The notes under the pieces were generated by a model that saw only the letters and a program-made list of their open reading frames with translations, was not told where the DNA came from and did no database searches. This document shows, piece after piece, positions 1 through 11,203 of a stretch of 64,000 nucleotides of DNA (position 1 is the stretch's first letter; each line of letters begins with the position of its first letter). This DNA is from Fragilaria crotonensis (Eukaryota > Bacillariophyta > Fragilariophyceae > Fragilariales > Fragilariaceae), in NCBI GenBank assembly GCA_022925895.1, contig JAKSYS010000125.1, forward strand, positions 48,658 to 112,657. Direction: 5' to 3'. The position numbers and the translations under genes were made by a program.

Positions 1-659
1 TTATCTCCATCCTTAACGATGACAATGTCCCCGACAACGACGTCTCCAACGGGAACTTCCTTTTGCTTTCCATCCCGAATGACGTTGCATGAAACAGCCA
101 ACATCTTGGAGAAGGAATCCATGATCTTGAGTGCCTTTCCTTCTTCGTGAAACTGCAGAAAGCAAGTAAGAAAGACGACAACAAAGAGGACGATGGCCAA
201 ATACAAATTGGTTCTGTCCGACTTCTCGGACTGAAGGGCATACGCAATAACGGACAAGAAGCCGCAAGTATTGAGCAATACCATGAACATGTTCTGGAAC
301 TGCATCAAGAAGCGACGCCACTCCGGCATCTTGGGTGGAGGAGTAAGCTCGTTCTTCCCGTACAGTTTCAACCTTTCGGCAGCTTCCTCGCTGCTTAGTC
401 CAGCGCTCTTCTCAATGTCTGCAACGTTAATATTGCTGAGAGGATACTTGAGGGCGATCTCATCGTGTTCCATGTAAGGCTCGTCAATGTTCAACATGGC
501 TTTGGCATTCCCGGTAGGCGTCTGGGATTCTTCACTCGCAACGACAATTGCGTCACCACCGTTCGCACCGCCATTAGCTGGCACTGCTATTGGTTCACCG
601 GTCTCAACGTCAGCACTTGCCCTTTCATCTGCATTTGCACTTTCACTGATAGGCTCCAT
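1..659 (-). CDS. P-type cation ATPase (type IIC, Na+/K+- or H+/K+-ATPase-like), N-terminal part
   Basis: The reverse strand reads continuously from ATG at 659 to the window edge, about 219 residues. The first ~70 residues are acidic and polar. A cation-ATPase N-terminal domain follows, containing GLSSEEAAERLKLYGKNEL. Next come two membrane segments, around MFMVLLNTCGFLSVIAYAL and LYLAIVLFVVVFLTCF, and the start of the actuator domain (IMDSFSKML, VIRDGKQKEVPVGDVVVGDI). The order and spacing match the type IIC alpha-subunit family, where EAKSS-type and VIRDG segments precede the actuator loop. The catalytic DKTG motif lies outside the window. The predicted role is ATP-driven cation transport at the plasma membrane. 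Frame and start rest on manual translation. The frame stays open upstream of the ATG, so an earlier start or exon cannot be excluded. Confidence 0.85.
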   Translation of the reverse strand, partial: MEPISESANADERASADVETGEPIAVPANGGANGGDAIVVASEESQTPTGNAKAMLNIDEPYMEHDEIALKYPLSNINVADIEKSAGLSSEEAAERLKLYGKNELTPPPKMPEWRRFLMQFQNMFMVLLNTCGFLSVIAYALQSEKSDRTNLYLAIVLFVVVFLTCFLQFHEEGKALKIMDSFSKMLAVSCNVIRDGKQKEVPVGDVVVGDIVIVKDGD

Positions 660-1690
660 GGTTGCTGGAGTCAGATTTGCATTGATCTGCCGATATGCTG
701 GTCTGTGTGTTTGATAAAAATAGATATTGCAACAGAGCGCCTGACCCCTGATCCTGATCCTATATGCTGGTACTATACTTGTAATATGAGCGAGGAAGTG
801 ATTGCTTGTTTTGCTTCTTTATCGAAGTCCAAGCCCAAAAGGCAAGATAAAGATATCCAATTTAGTCGTCCACAGGATTCACAGAAGTCGCCTCAGCAAG
901 TTGTGGAAATTCGCTTTAAACCCAAAACTTGCGGAGAAATGAAGTCGGTTTTCCGAAAAGAGGAGAAGACTTTTGTACTGAAAGGACAATCTGCCATACA
1001 TAGACTTAAATCAAATCCAAGTTGAAGGTTGGAAATGTCATTGAAAACATTACTTAGATCATTATTTCGATGGACACTATCAAATGAAATATGAAGAAGG
1101 ATAAGTCCTCAACCTACATGTTGGATCGATGCATGAAGTTTTGTAAGGTTTGATGGAACCATATCTCTTGGCGAACTGCTCTCGGAGGGAGTGTTAAGAT
1201 TTCATATGGAAATGGGGGTTCGTGAACGTCGTGTCCGTGCCCTTTTGCGTTGGGGCACGGACGCAGTTGGGTGTCGTATCTACCGTAGAGGACGATTGTT
1301 GTGTACGTTTCCCTTTTTGTGAGAATGTCATTTGATATGGCATGTCGCTCTTGGCAGGAGCGCGCAAATTCTCACGCATGCACGCACGCATGAAACCACG
1401 CCTTCGGGGTCCGGACGTTGTGCAACCTGTACCCTGGATTGATGCGATGTGAGGAATGGGAGAAAAACAATTTTGGGACCACACCACCGTGAGAGTTAAA
1501 CATTTTGGCAAGCGGATAGAATGGATGGTGGCGGGCCTGTCGTTTCGAAGGAATACCTTGCAAAGAATGCTGTCAAAATAATGGACCTAATAGCAGCATT
1601 CGTTTGGAACAGGTCACTATTACGTGACATGTTCTCTCGTATGCATGATAACGTTTTTCAAAACGAGATTCTTATTTCGTGACACATACA
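660..1690. other. Intergenic region with one strong hairpin
   Basis: No credible gene is seen; the short open frames lack recognisable domains. A perfect 10-bp stem with a 10-nt loop lies at 1233-1262 (GTCCGTGCCC / GGGCACGGAC). It could be a transcript-end structure or a chance palindrome. Confidence 0.5.
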
Positions 1691-2776
1691 CTACCACAGG
1701 ACCATGCTTCCAATCTCGATGGCGATGATAATACTGATTAGCATCACCGAAGATGCTGCAATTCCAGTTCGAACGCCGTGGGCACTGCTGTTTGTTCGAG
1801 TCGACGACGCCGAAGGGCTGTCTGTGGGAACATTGTCCGCTGCCTCCAACGAGGTGGGAACAGAACTGCTACTATTAGATGTGGAATCGCCAGTATCACT
1901 TGGATTCAAAGTCTCCGGAAGTGCTGCAGTTGCACTAGGTGACAAACTTGGTTCGACGACGACAACGACAGGAGCAGATGTTGGTGTTGTGTCGACGGGA
2001 GATCCTGTTGCAGGGATTACTGGTGACATGGTGGTAGCAGTCATGGATGGGACAGACGATGGTTCCAACGGGGATTGTGATGGCGTCACTGTTGTTTCGA
2101 ATAATGGTGCTGTGAATGGTTGACTTGTTGTCGGGGGAACGAGGGCCATGGTTCCGCAATTGGAAGTGCATCCCAATACATCTGCCATGCAATCTCCCAG
2201 GAGTTTTCCAGTACGTTCACAAGTGGGACAACAAGTTACAATGGCACACACGGAATTAATGTTGTTGCAGGATGTGAGAACGAGATCGTCAGCTGTCGAG
2301 CTGGTATCTGTGCAGTCTGTCGAACAAAGACCAGTGTCATTGGAACCAGACGTTGTAGCTTCATTGTATGCACTGTCGAGGCAGTCGAGATGGCCAACGG
2401 CATCATCTCTGCAAATCCAAAGGTTTCCATTGTCCACAAAGGAGGGTGGAAGTGCTGCAAGCAATCGACTTTGGACCGTGGGACGATTGAGGATGATATC
2501 CGGAGTTGAAGGAACAAATCCAAATTGTGACAGTGCTGACGTCCGAACAGTTTGTGACGGTATCAGTACATTCGGAGCCAGTGCCAATACCGTGGCGATC
2601 CAACAACACCGAGAAGTAAGGTTTAGGAACAACTGCAACACAGCAGTCACTGAACGAGCCGTGGCGTGTGAATACGCTGTCGTTGCGTCATGATGTTTAT
2701 GTACTCGTACAGCCGAGACAGCCCAATCGTTATTAGCGGTAGAACTTGGAGCCCTCATCAATGTACTGCATGACAT
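1691..2776 (-). CDS. Secreted or membrane-anchored Cys-rich protein with Ser/Thr/Pro stalk
   Basis: Function not recognised. A hydrophobic segment near the N-terminus (around AVLQLFLNLTSRCCWIATVLALA) suggests a signal anchor. A cysteine-rich module follows (LWICRDDAVGHLDCLDSAYN, then CSTDC, TSCNNINSVC, TCCPTCERTG, DCMADVLGC). After that comes a long Ser/Thr/Pro stalk of the kind that is usually O-glycosylated. The C-terminal tail is hydrophobic (SSVMLISIIIAIEIGSMVLW) and ends the protein, as expected for a GPI-anchor signal or a tail anchor. I chose the Met at 2776. The frame stays open upstream to 2932, but the extra ~50 residues show no conserved character. It is probably a cell-surface or cell-wall protein. 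Confidence 0.6.
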   Translation of the reverse strand: MSCSTLMRAPSSTANNDWAVSAVRVHKHHDATTAYSHATARSVTAVLQLFLNLTSRCCWIATVLALAPNVLIPSQTVRTSALSQFGFVPSTPDIILNRPTVQSRLLAALPPSFVDNGNLWICRDDAVGHLDCLDSAYNEATTSGSNDTGLCSTDCTDTSSTADDLVLTSCNNINSVCAIVTCCPTCERTGKLLGDCMADVLGCTSNCGTMALVPPTTSQPFTAPLFETTVTPSQSPLEPSSVPSMTATTMSPVIPATGSPVDTTPTSAPVVVVVEPSLSPSATAALPETLNPSDTGDSTSNSSSSVPTSLEAADNVPTDSPSASSTRTNSSAHGVRTGIAASSVMLISIIIAIEIGSMVLW

Positions 2777-3084
2777 GTATGGGCGTGTGGTGCGTTGCGG
2801 TGAGGATGGGATTTTCTTTCCTTCTTCTGCTATTTTTGTTGTGACTTGCAATTTATAACGGCATGATAACGGATGGAGAGTAACAGCATAAATCGGTAAA
2901 TTTACGTACACTCCAAGTACTCCAGTCTCCAATATCCAGTAGTAGCATATTTTGAAGCCACATCGTCACATCGCATACGGTATATCATAGCAAGTGTCTA
3001 TGACCCTTGCATTGTGCGTATCGCATCACCAACGGAAAACCGTGTTATGCTTTGCAGTGCTGCGAGGCACTTTTTGTGTAGTGA

Positions 3085-4218
3085 TTACTTTGCTGTTCCA
3101 GGTTGATTTGAAGCGTGGATGATGAGATTGTCTAGAGCTGCATAGCCACTTTGGATTAGGTCAAACACCACTGACACTCTTCCACTCGACGACCCGGTGG
3201 CATTGAGTGAAATCGAATTACGAGTCCATAGAAACGTCCACTGGTTGGGACCGACCGGTCCTGTCACGTCGACAAAGTCCAAGGCAGGACCCGTCAAAGG
3301 GACTGTTCCGAATGGAGCATTCAGGAGACTCACACGAAAAATGGGGGCAGCGATTGTGAAGGGCCCACCGGCACAGGGGAGATCGATGGAAGATATATCC
3401 ACGGCAACATTCACAAAGGCTTTGCCAGAAGTTTCAAAGCTAAGGCCCAGTAGATCATCTTCTGCTGAGGAAAGCATGGAAATTGCATACGACCCAGCGC
3501 GACCTTGTGGGTCGGAGTAGGAAACCGAGCTGTTCCATGTCGAATTGACGAGGAAAGCTTCAACCGTGTTTGTCTGATGGAATGTATTTTCGTCTGTGCC
3601 ATAAATATTGTTGATGCCTGCAAAATCGATGGGACAATAAAGACCTTCAGCAACCACAGCTTGTTTGGGTGATTCAAAGTCGTTGCTGTAAAGCAGAATT
3701 TTTTCCGCTGAAGGCTGGGAAGATGGAGCGGGAGTCGGTAAAGCGTTCGGCGTCTTAGTAGGCGGCGTTGGAGTAGCGAATTTTGTGGGAGGAGGTGTCG
3801 GTGGGATAGTATCTGTAGGTGGTGTCGGTAGGCAGCTCGGAGCAGAGTTTCCTTGCCATTTTGACTTGCTGTTGGACTTGCCACTCCATTGTTTTCCGTT
3901 CGCCCTTTTCCCCGCCTTGCCACCCTTTTTCCCAAACTGTTTTCCTATTTCCTTGCTTCCTTTTCTTGCATTGGTTTTGGTGCCTCCGACCTGATGATGC
4001 TCCTTCTTTTCACTTGGAACGGCGTAGCCATGGTGCGAAGACCTCTGAAAGACATCAAGAGATGACTTGTGCACGTGATAATACCGTTGAAGCGTTTTCG
4101 TCTCTGCGCCTGAACGAGCCCTAAGTGCATTCTGAGCTTTAACAGACAAGTCGAAAACCAACAATGAAATGAAGCACAAGTGTGTGATTGTCTTTTGCAC
4201 CTTTGAGACCTTGGTCAT
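3085..4218 (-). CDS. Secreted protein: basic Lys/Gly region, Pro/Thr linker, beta-sandwich-like C-terminus
   Basis: Function not recognised. Starting at the Met at 4218, the protein begins with a clear signal peptide (MTKVSKVQKTITHLCFISLL, ending near VKAQNA). A strongly basic Lys/Gly segment follows (KEIGKQFGKKGGKAGKRANG). Next is a Pro/Thr linker (PTPPTDTIPPTPPPTKFATP). The C-terminal ~200 residues begin ILLYSNDFESPKQAV and end near AALDNLIIHAS, a pattern typical of jelly-roll carbohydrate-binding-like extracellular domains. N-glycosylation sequons are present (NSTW, NSSV, NATG). The frame extends 22 codons upstream to another Met at 4284, but the signal peptide favours 4218. The likely location is extracellular or cell wall. 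Confidence 0.65.
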   Translation of the reverse strand: MTKVSKVQKTITHLCFISLLVFDLSVKAQNALRARSGAETKTLQRYYHVHKSSLDVFQRSSHHGYAVPSEKKEHHQVGGTKTNARKGSKEIGKQFGKKGGKAGKRANGKQWSGKSNSKSKWQGNSAPSCLPTPPTDTIPPTPPPTKFATPTPPTKTPNALPTPAPSSQPSAEKILLYSNDFESPKQAVVAEGLYCPIDFAGINNIYGTDENTFHQTNTVEAFLVNSTWNSSVSYSDPQGRAGSYAISMLSSAEDDLLGLSFETSGKAFVNVAVDISSIDLPCAGGPFTIAAPIFRVSLLNAPFGTVPLTGPALDFVDVTGPVGPNQWTFLWTRNSISLNATGSSSGRVSVVFDLIQSGYAALDNLIIHASNQPGTAK

Positions 4219-4472
4219 GTTGGAGGGTTCCGAAAACCGAGCCTTTTTATTGTTGTTGATTCTCAAATGATATAAGCAAGTCACTAGTAAATGTCATCCT
4301 TATAGTTGAGTGTAAAGTTCGCATTTTGATCTCGAATGCAATTTTAAGTGATCTCGTATGTCCCGTATGTAATTAGATGATATGAATTCGCTTTCTACAT
4401 TGTTTGCCGTTATCTTATTCTTGTACGTCGCATGTTTCTTGCTCAATATCTCCTTGAGTATCGCACCGGGTA

Positions 4473-7400
4473 CAAGCATAAACATAGTATCTGGACAACC
4501 CTTATTACGACAGTACCAGGACAGATTGAGAAGTGATCGATTTGACCCTATTCATTCACGAAGATCTATCATTTTGCTCACTAGAGAGTTACAGTACAAG
4601 CAAAACGATAGGGGGTTACCGTAGCTAGTTTGTGTACAGGAGGTACTCTTCAAAAGATGGCGCGGTTCAAAAAAGTGACGCTAGTCTGTTAGTTGAAATT
4701 TTAAGTTCGTAATTTAATTGCTCATTACTGCATCATGATAAGAAATAAAAAGGAACACAGCAGTGCTTCTGTGACCCAGTCAGTATGTGCTGGTAGAAGG
4801 CCAAAGGAATACACGGTCGAAGATGTGGTCAAATTGGTACGTATTTCATTTCTAGCGGCAACCGCAAAGATTGACATGGTGGAGGACAAAATCACTCAGA
4901 AAAAAATATTTTTGTCCCTCCGATAGATTTTTCCCCTACGGCAATTTTGTACTAACTAAATATATCGCTCTGATACTTCACATAATCAACGCAGGTGATT
5001 GTCAATGGTATCAGCGTTGATATGGCTCTTATGGCTTGTTCTCTACAAGCCACCGTTCCCGCTAGTACAATCTACTCACGTGTGAAGACTAGGAGGGAGA
5101 AAGGTACATACAATGCTCTTATACTTAAACGAGTAGAGGAAGCAAGACAAGTCGGCCTTATCATAGATATTACTAAAGATGACGACGACAGCTCCATGAA
5201 CGTATCGCCCATCACTATGAATACCAATGAAGCATCATACTGTCGTAGCACGGCAACAACAACCTCGATGCAGTTATCTGCGTCACAGTCGACAAGAAAG
5301 AAGACACGACGCTCTCCCAAGCAAACAAGCATTGTTCGACTTGAAGCCAAGCGATTGAAGATGGATTATGAAGGAAGGTACAAGGCTGCATTTAAGGATG
5401 CCACAAATCTCATAGCTGCTGGAAAGACCGCCGTCGAACCAGTTAAGAGTATGTGCTTGAGACTGAACAAGGAGTACAACCTCGATGGGAAGCGTCAGTT
5501 GACGCGAAGCACAGTGTATCAAGCCGCTAAGGATGGTCTCGCAGGGACCAGTCCCAAGAAAAGGACCGGCGCCCAAAATTCCTGTAACACTTCTGAAGGT
5601 CGTAGCAACACATGCAGAAGTGTGCCAGGTTGAGACAGCGAGTTAAAGGGCCGGGATTTGAAGCGCTTGATAGGGGCATCGATTGTTGGAACGCCGCCGC
5701 GGCGTCATTCCAAATCGAGTCAGTTTGGAGGAAGGTTCGCAGCGAGTTTCCAGCTGCTCTTCAAGCAGCCAACAAGATTTCGGTGGAGGATGCACGTGCA
5801 CAATGGACAACATACGACAACCTGGATCAATGGTTTGACGACGTCAAGAAAGATTTGATTGGGACAGGACTTGTTGAGGATAAAGTGGTTCTGGATGAAG
5901 ACGGAGAAGTGGTGTCAGAGGTTTGCTTTAAAGGTGATTCGCAGCGACGCATCATTAACATGGACGAGACTCACCATAATTTAGCTATCACTGGAGACAG
6001 AGGAGGATCACGAGCTGTATCATATCACAACCCTGACTTTCAGCGGGGTGCAGCAAGAGGAGTGAAGTCAGGACGACATGTCACAGGTGTTTACGCAACA
6101 AACGCCGCCGGAGAGGCCTTACCTTCGTTCTACATCTTCGATTCGACAGCCAAATCAGAAGAGAACTTTCGCGTCAAGATGGATTGGCTTGTAGGTTTGC
6201 CTTCGATCACAGGCAGGTTAGGCTGCCCAACTCAGGTTGAATCCGACAGTTTCTATGCAGTTCGCTCGCGTGGATCAATGGACGAGGAGTTGCTCAATCA
6301 GTACATCGAAGCGGTGATCATTCCGTTGTATCCCAATATGAATAAGACAGCAATATTTGACGCCAGAACAGGAAGACTCAACCAAGGTCCAGTTATCTTA
6401 AAACTCGACGCGGGGCCTGGAAGGATAGTGTCGTCAGAAGTTGTTTTGGCAAAGAGAAGCACTGTTTGAGCGAGGATTGATCATCATCCTTGGCTTACCT
6501 AATGCCACGAGCGTCCAACAAGAAATGGACGCATTGTATGGCCCATTCAAGTCTGCCACCTACTCGAGGCGAGAAGGTGGTACAGCAGAAATTGAAGGAC
6601 AGAGGTCTTGCAAGACGGAACGGCCGGCAACTTAGCTCTGCTGCTCTCAACCTCGATTTCGGTGACCTCGCAACAATCGTTAACGGCACAACAGCTGACA
6701 CAATCCAGGACAAACCATTCGATCTTCACTTCACTAAGGACAAGATTCTTTGGTCGTGGGCGAAGATTGGTTTCGTTCCTTTTACTCAAAGCTGTTTGCA
6801 AAACAAAAGGGTGAGAAAGGAGCTTGGACAACACAACAAGGATGCAGCACTCGAAGACTTACAGTTGCGATACAATTTGCTCGTTGATGACATTGAAGGC
6901 GCAGGATTCAACGTTGGAATATTTGACGCTGCGATTCCAACAGCAACTCATGTTGACAGGGCAACAACGAAGAAAGCGCAGGTTGCACAGCTGCTCAGCA
7001 GTGGAAAAGCCTTCTCGGCGGGTGGACTGTGGACTATGTGCGAATCACGTATTGGGAATGCAGGAGTGGCGCTGCAAGCTCAGAAGGAGCATCTGGAACT
7101 GAATGAAACTGCAAGAAAGGATGTCGCGAACAAGAAGAGTGAGGCACAGTTGAAGACATTGGAAAGAGCACAAGCAGCGCTGGCAAAACATGAAATTGAT
7201 GCAGGGTCACTTACCGAGAAGGATTGGGGCGATGTAGTTCGCTGGGTGCTTCCTGAGGCGAAAGTGCCCTTTCGCTTGAAAGATCTCAAGAAGCGAGATC
7301 AAATTCTCGCAAAACTTGCAACTTTACCCAATAATTGGACCACTTACATTCCTCGTATTGATCAGGTGGTCCCTGTTGTCCCACCAACACAAGTATAACA

Positions 7401-7886
7401 ATGGGTATCAATGAAACAATTAAGCATCAATGGACTAGATTGTAAGCTTCACAATCGCCCTCAAATGAGAATTATGCGCATCCGGGATTTCAATTACGAA
7501 GTCCCACGAAATTTCTGATGCAAGCAATAACGGGAAATTGAAGATCTTAAAAATCGAATATTGCATTTCTAACAATGCAGCCCCATAGCCGACTCGCTCA
7601 TTATTAACATCTTAGTGCACAATAACAGTGAAAGATCAACGGATTGATGAAAGGGATTCGATTTGCTCCATTAGTGACTCACCTGTCCGGATACTATGTT
7701 AAGGAAAATCTTGGGGGAAAAAAATCGACTAATCATATCTCCATCATTCTACATCACACATAAACTCTAAATAGCTAGAAAGTATGCCCGACATCATATC
7801 TATATTATTTAACTTGAGGAAAAAGGGTAAGAAGTGGGCCGTTAAAGCGAATAATTTTTCTAGTCCAGGTACTATGTTTATGCTTG
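4473..7886 (+). mobile_element. Tc1/mariner-superfamily (pogo-like) DNA transposon, decayed
   Basis: The element is bounded by 24-bp inverted repeats at 4473-4496 and 7863-7886. Both begin CAAGCATAAACATAGTA and differ at one position. TA dinucleotides flank both ends (4471-4472 and 7887-7888), the Tc1/mariner target duplication. A related sub-terminal copy (ACATAGTATCCGGACA, reverse strand) lies near 7690-7705 and could be a second transposase-binding site. The enclosed transposase gene is broken by several frameshifts, so the element is probably inactive. Confidence 0.8.
4735..7398 (+). pseudogene. DDE-type transposase (DDE_1 / Tc1-pogo type), frameshifted
   Basis: Exon 1 starts at 4735. 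A GT-AG intron at 4837-4994 keeps frame into an N-terminal helix-turn-helix-like region (YTVEDVVKL | VIVNGISVDMAL). The catalytic core is readable: first Asp in RRIINMDETHHNLAI, second Asp in VILKLDAGPGRIVSS, and a third-block motif LPNATSVQQEMDALYGPFK. The coding line changes frame near 5573, 5640, 5695, 6460 and 6562. Codon continuity resumes after each shift, so these are accumulated indels rather than introns. The C-terminal part (to 7398) ends with a helical Gln/Lys/Glu-rich tail. It once encoded the enzyme that cuts and inserts this element. Confidence 0.85.
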
Positions 7887-8812
7887 TACTTTTCAATCGG
7901 TTCTCGAAAACCGAGTTCAAGTTCAAGTTCGACTGTTCTCATCATTTGAATTCATTCAAGGTTCGCTCTCGTTTGATGCATCGTTTACCAGGCACACCTA
8001 ACACAATGTGAACTTAAATAGTCATAATAGCACAAAAGATCCATCTTCTCCTTGCCTACCTGGTAATTGTACTAGCGAGCAGCTCGATTCTTTATTACAG
8101 TAGAGGCGACATTTCTACAACACATGCAAAATCACGTACCCCCTTCTCGTACAAGTAGCGTAGTTACATTTCAACGATACCAGGTACCAAGCAGAGGTGC
8201 GTGGCCGGACCTTCGACCGACCAGTAGACGAGGGACAGTGTCTCTCATTCGAATCCCGACTGGATTTTTATCGGTATGGACGTCCTCTCTGGCCGTCTCT
8301 CGCTCAACCCCGCTTCATACTGGAGTACGGAATACTACCAGGTACAGGAGTACAGGAGTACGAACTATGCATACTGCTAGTCGTACAACTGGAGTAGGGG
8401 ACTGTAGGTTGTGTTTCGAACGTTCGTCGACATTCGTCAGTTGGAATTCCGAATTCTTGCCATCCGTTTCCAAAAGTTCGAAACATCTGCGGGTCTGTGT
8501 AGGACTCTTTCGACTAACTACGATTGGTGGATTAGTGTGATTCGGTATTCCCTTGTGTTACGTCATGATGACATCTTCTTGATGACGTATCCCTCGCCTC
8601 TCCCTCGCAGTCTCGCAGTTCTCGCTCTCACACATATATCTTTGGTTTTTTTCTTCCTGCCGAGAACATCACACAAAAACATCACACATGCTTTGACACA
8701 ACTCTCATGTTCTGCAATTGAAATCGTTTCCTTCCAGTTCCAAAGTTTGTCATCGTCATTGTTGTAATCTTGTTGCCATTTTGAATTTGAATGCTCAGAA
8801 TACGACGTTAAA
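7887..8812. other. Intergenic region, no gene seen
   Basis: The open frames here are short, lack domain signals and overlap on both strands. The last ~200 bases are pyrimidine-rich and probably contain the promoter of the downstream gene. Confidence 0.45.
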
Positions 8813-10234
8813 ATGAATCACTTTTCTTCTTCCATAACGATGACAATGACAATGATGATTGCCGTCATTTTGTCAATCCAAATGAGGACATCGTCTTCCT
8901 TTGTCATTCTTCCAACAACTACATCATCAACAACATCCAGCGGCACATCCCTTTTTGACACTGAACGAAACAGTGATGCCGATTATGGTCACGAGGCATT
9001 GCTACAGACACCCAAACGTCGTGGATTCACCATTCCCGTCTTACCGTCGACTCCGAATGCCATTCCGCTCATGATGGGATCATCCCTCGAATTGGATCCA
9101 CCAACATTGGGACAATGGCAAGCCATGGAAGAGAGTGTGGTGTTGCATCAAAAGTATTTGCGAGGTGCCAATTTGACAGCCATTACGGCAGCACCGCTTG
9201 TGGCCGTCATGGATGAGTATACCATGCAAGTATCGGCTGCCGATGGCAATAGTAATAACAAAAATAATGGGGCACACAAGGTCAAACGACGATATGCCAC
9301 TATTGCTGCTGTTGTGGGAATATCAGCATCCAAAAAGACAGTGGATGAGATGGATTTTATGGAAATCATGACACAATGTCGAGGAACAATATCGCCATTG
9401 AGATCCAAAGTTAGATTGGTGGGTGTGGGACGAGCGGATTTGACAGACTTTTTCTATCAAATGCCGACAGTATTGGAATTTGATAATGATGATGTGGAAT
9501 GTCTGATTGATGACGATGATGACGACGAGGAAGAAGATCCACTCGTGATTACCGATTTGGAAAATCGTCAAGATCCAATTGTCATGGCCGAATTCTCAAT
9601 ACTGCATGACGAACCCAAATCCTCACTCCACTCGTTGAATTTAATTGGTGACAAGGGTGCACGATCTCCCAACATGGCACCTGTCTTTGCCATTCACGAA
9701 ATGTCTAAATTTGCCAACAAGGTGACAAGACTTCATGATGACCGACGTCGGTTGGTCAATATAGTACTGGCGGCGAAAAAGCGATTGGCCGAACACAATG
9801 TCTTTGATGATGTGGATGGACTGGGAAGTATCCTGTTCGGCGGCAACAACAATAACAACAACCATGACGATTTGTTGGATGAAACGGAACGTCTCTTGCA
9901 ATGTGAAAATTATGGTTTGAATTACTATTCCAGTTTCTGCAGCATACCGCAGTTAACCGGTGTGGCACAAGATGTGTTGGAGAGCTATTATTCTCCAGCT
10001 CGTCGATCGACGGAAGAATATCGATTGGAAGTACTCAGCTTTGTGGCGTTCCGATCCTTGGAAGGGTTCTGTCGGTCGTCTGATTTGGCATGGGCACTGG
10101 TGTGTACGAACAGCATTGAGAGGTTGCATCGAGCCTACGAGCTGATGCAACAACATTACTGGGCTCTCAAGGACATTATCAAGAAAACCAATCAAGATTT
10201 ATTGGCGGTAGGAGAAGAGGAGTGCACTTTATAG
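8813..10234 (+). CDS. Predicted plastid- or secretory-targeted protein, possibly Lon-substrate-binding-like
   Basis: The 473-residue protein starts at ATG 8813. It opens with a hydrophobic presequence (ITMTMTMMIAVILSIQ) ending in SSSFVIL. A Phe at the presumed cleavage site is the hallmark of diatom bipartite plastid targeting, so import into the plastid is plausible. A middle segment (FTIPVLPSTPNAIPLMMGSS ... YATIAAVVGIS ... VRLVGVGRADL) weakly resembles the N-terminal substrate-binding domain of Lon proteases. No AAA+ or protease domain is present. An acidic run (DDDDDDEEED) and an Asn run (GGNNNNNNHDD) interrupt the chain. The C-terminal third is helical (LEVLSFVAFRSLEGF). The function is not known; the Lon-domain link is tentative. 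Confidence 0.7.
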   Translation: MNHFSSSITMTMTMMIAVILSIQMRTSSSFVILPTTTSSTTSSGTSLFDTERNSDADYGHEALLQTPKRRGFTIPVLPSTPNAIPLMMGSSLELDPPTLGQWQAMEESVVLHQKYLRGANLTAITAAPLVAVMDEYTMQVSAADGNSNNKNNGAHKVKRRYATIAAVVGISASKKTVDEMDFMEIMTQCRGTISPLRSKVRLVGVGRADLTDFFYQMPTVLEFDNDDVECLIDDDDDDEEEDPLVITDLENRQDPIVMAEFSILHDEPKSSLHSLNLIGDKGARSPNMAPVFAIHEMSKFANKVTRLHDDRRRLVNIVLAAKKRLAEHNVFDDVDGLGSILFGGNNNNNNHDDLLDETERLLQCENYGLNYYSSFCSIPQLTGVAQDVLESYYSPARRSTEEYRLEVLSFVAFRSLEGFCRSSDLAWALVCTNSIERLHRAYELMQQHYWALKDIIKKTNQDLLAVGEEECTL

Positions 10235-11203
10235 CCACAGCCTTGGAAGAATTAGAAGATTGTTGGACAATAATGCTTATGAGCGATGGAGAGCTTTGAC
10301 TCACATACGTTGTCGGTAGATTTGTGCTGGTGTTGCTTTTTCCGTGTGCATAGCTACATTTATCGAGGAAGTGCGATTACATTGGGTAGTTTCTTTGACC
10401 CGTCAAGATGTAATTCGAGTGGCGATTGGAAACGACGATGAGCGAAAGGATGTTGACGGCAAATTTCTTTGCAATGGAACTCTCCCATCCTTTGGATCGA
10501 TGGTTGTCTGGTCATGTTACAGTCACGTCTAAAACTGCAAGTACAGACAAAGATGCTTCAATGGTGAAGGATGGCATTGTTTGCTGCGAAATCCGCAGAG
10601 CCATGTTGACCATACATGATTGCCTTAAAGCTTACAATGACATTTGCGACAATTCTTGTAAATTTACGATTAGTATGCGATGCCAGTATTGCAAGCGACC
10701 AAGAACCAAGAAGGCGTTCAATAGACCTGCATTCGTTGCGTCCCTTGCGCACACATTCCTAAAACGCATGCACACATGTGCTGCCACCACATGTTTGAAC
10801 AGCAAACCTGGAGTCGTATCAAATCAAATTTAAACCTTGAAGCCGCCTGATGCTTTCTTCATCTGCGCCTGTGTGAATGAAACATCGGCCACAACGCCAA
10901 CACGAAAGATCAAAGCTTGACCCACGGTTGGCCCGACGAGTCGCTCGTAGCTCAATGTCCTCTGAGTACTCCACTTGGTGTAATCATCATAATTCAGATA
11001 GTGCATCAACTCCAGCTGACCCTCGTGTAGACATAATGGCATTCACTGATGTCAAAGGGAATGGAGGATGTGCTTGTGTTTGTGCGACGTCGCAACGGCG
11101 GTCGACGTCGAACACTTGGTCAAGGCGTCAACCGGAACGATTTTTCCCTGCCATGGTGAGAACATGGTCGCCAATCATGAGGTCGCTACAGGATTTATGC
11201 CGG
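10235..11203. other. Intergenic region, no gene seen
   Basis: An open frame of about 135 codons (10426-10833, plus) has no recognisable domain or low-complexity signature and is not supported as a gene. Confidence 0.4.

Noticed and set aside
465-1025. 186-codon plus-strand open frame
   Set aside because: Its first part lies antisense to the P-type ATPase N-terminus and the rest has no domain or coding character.
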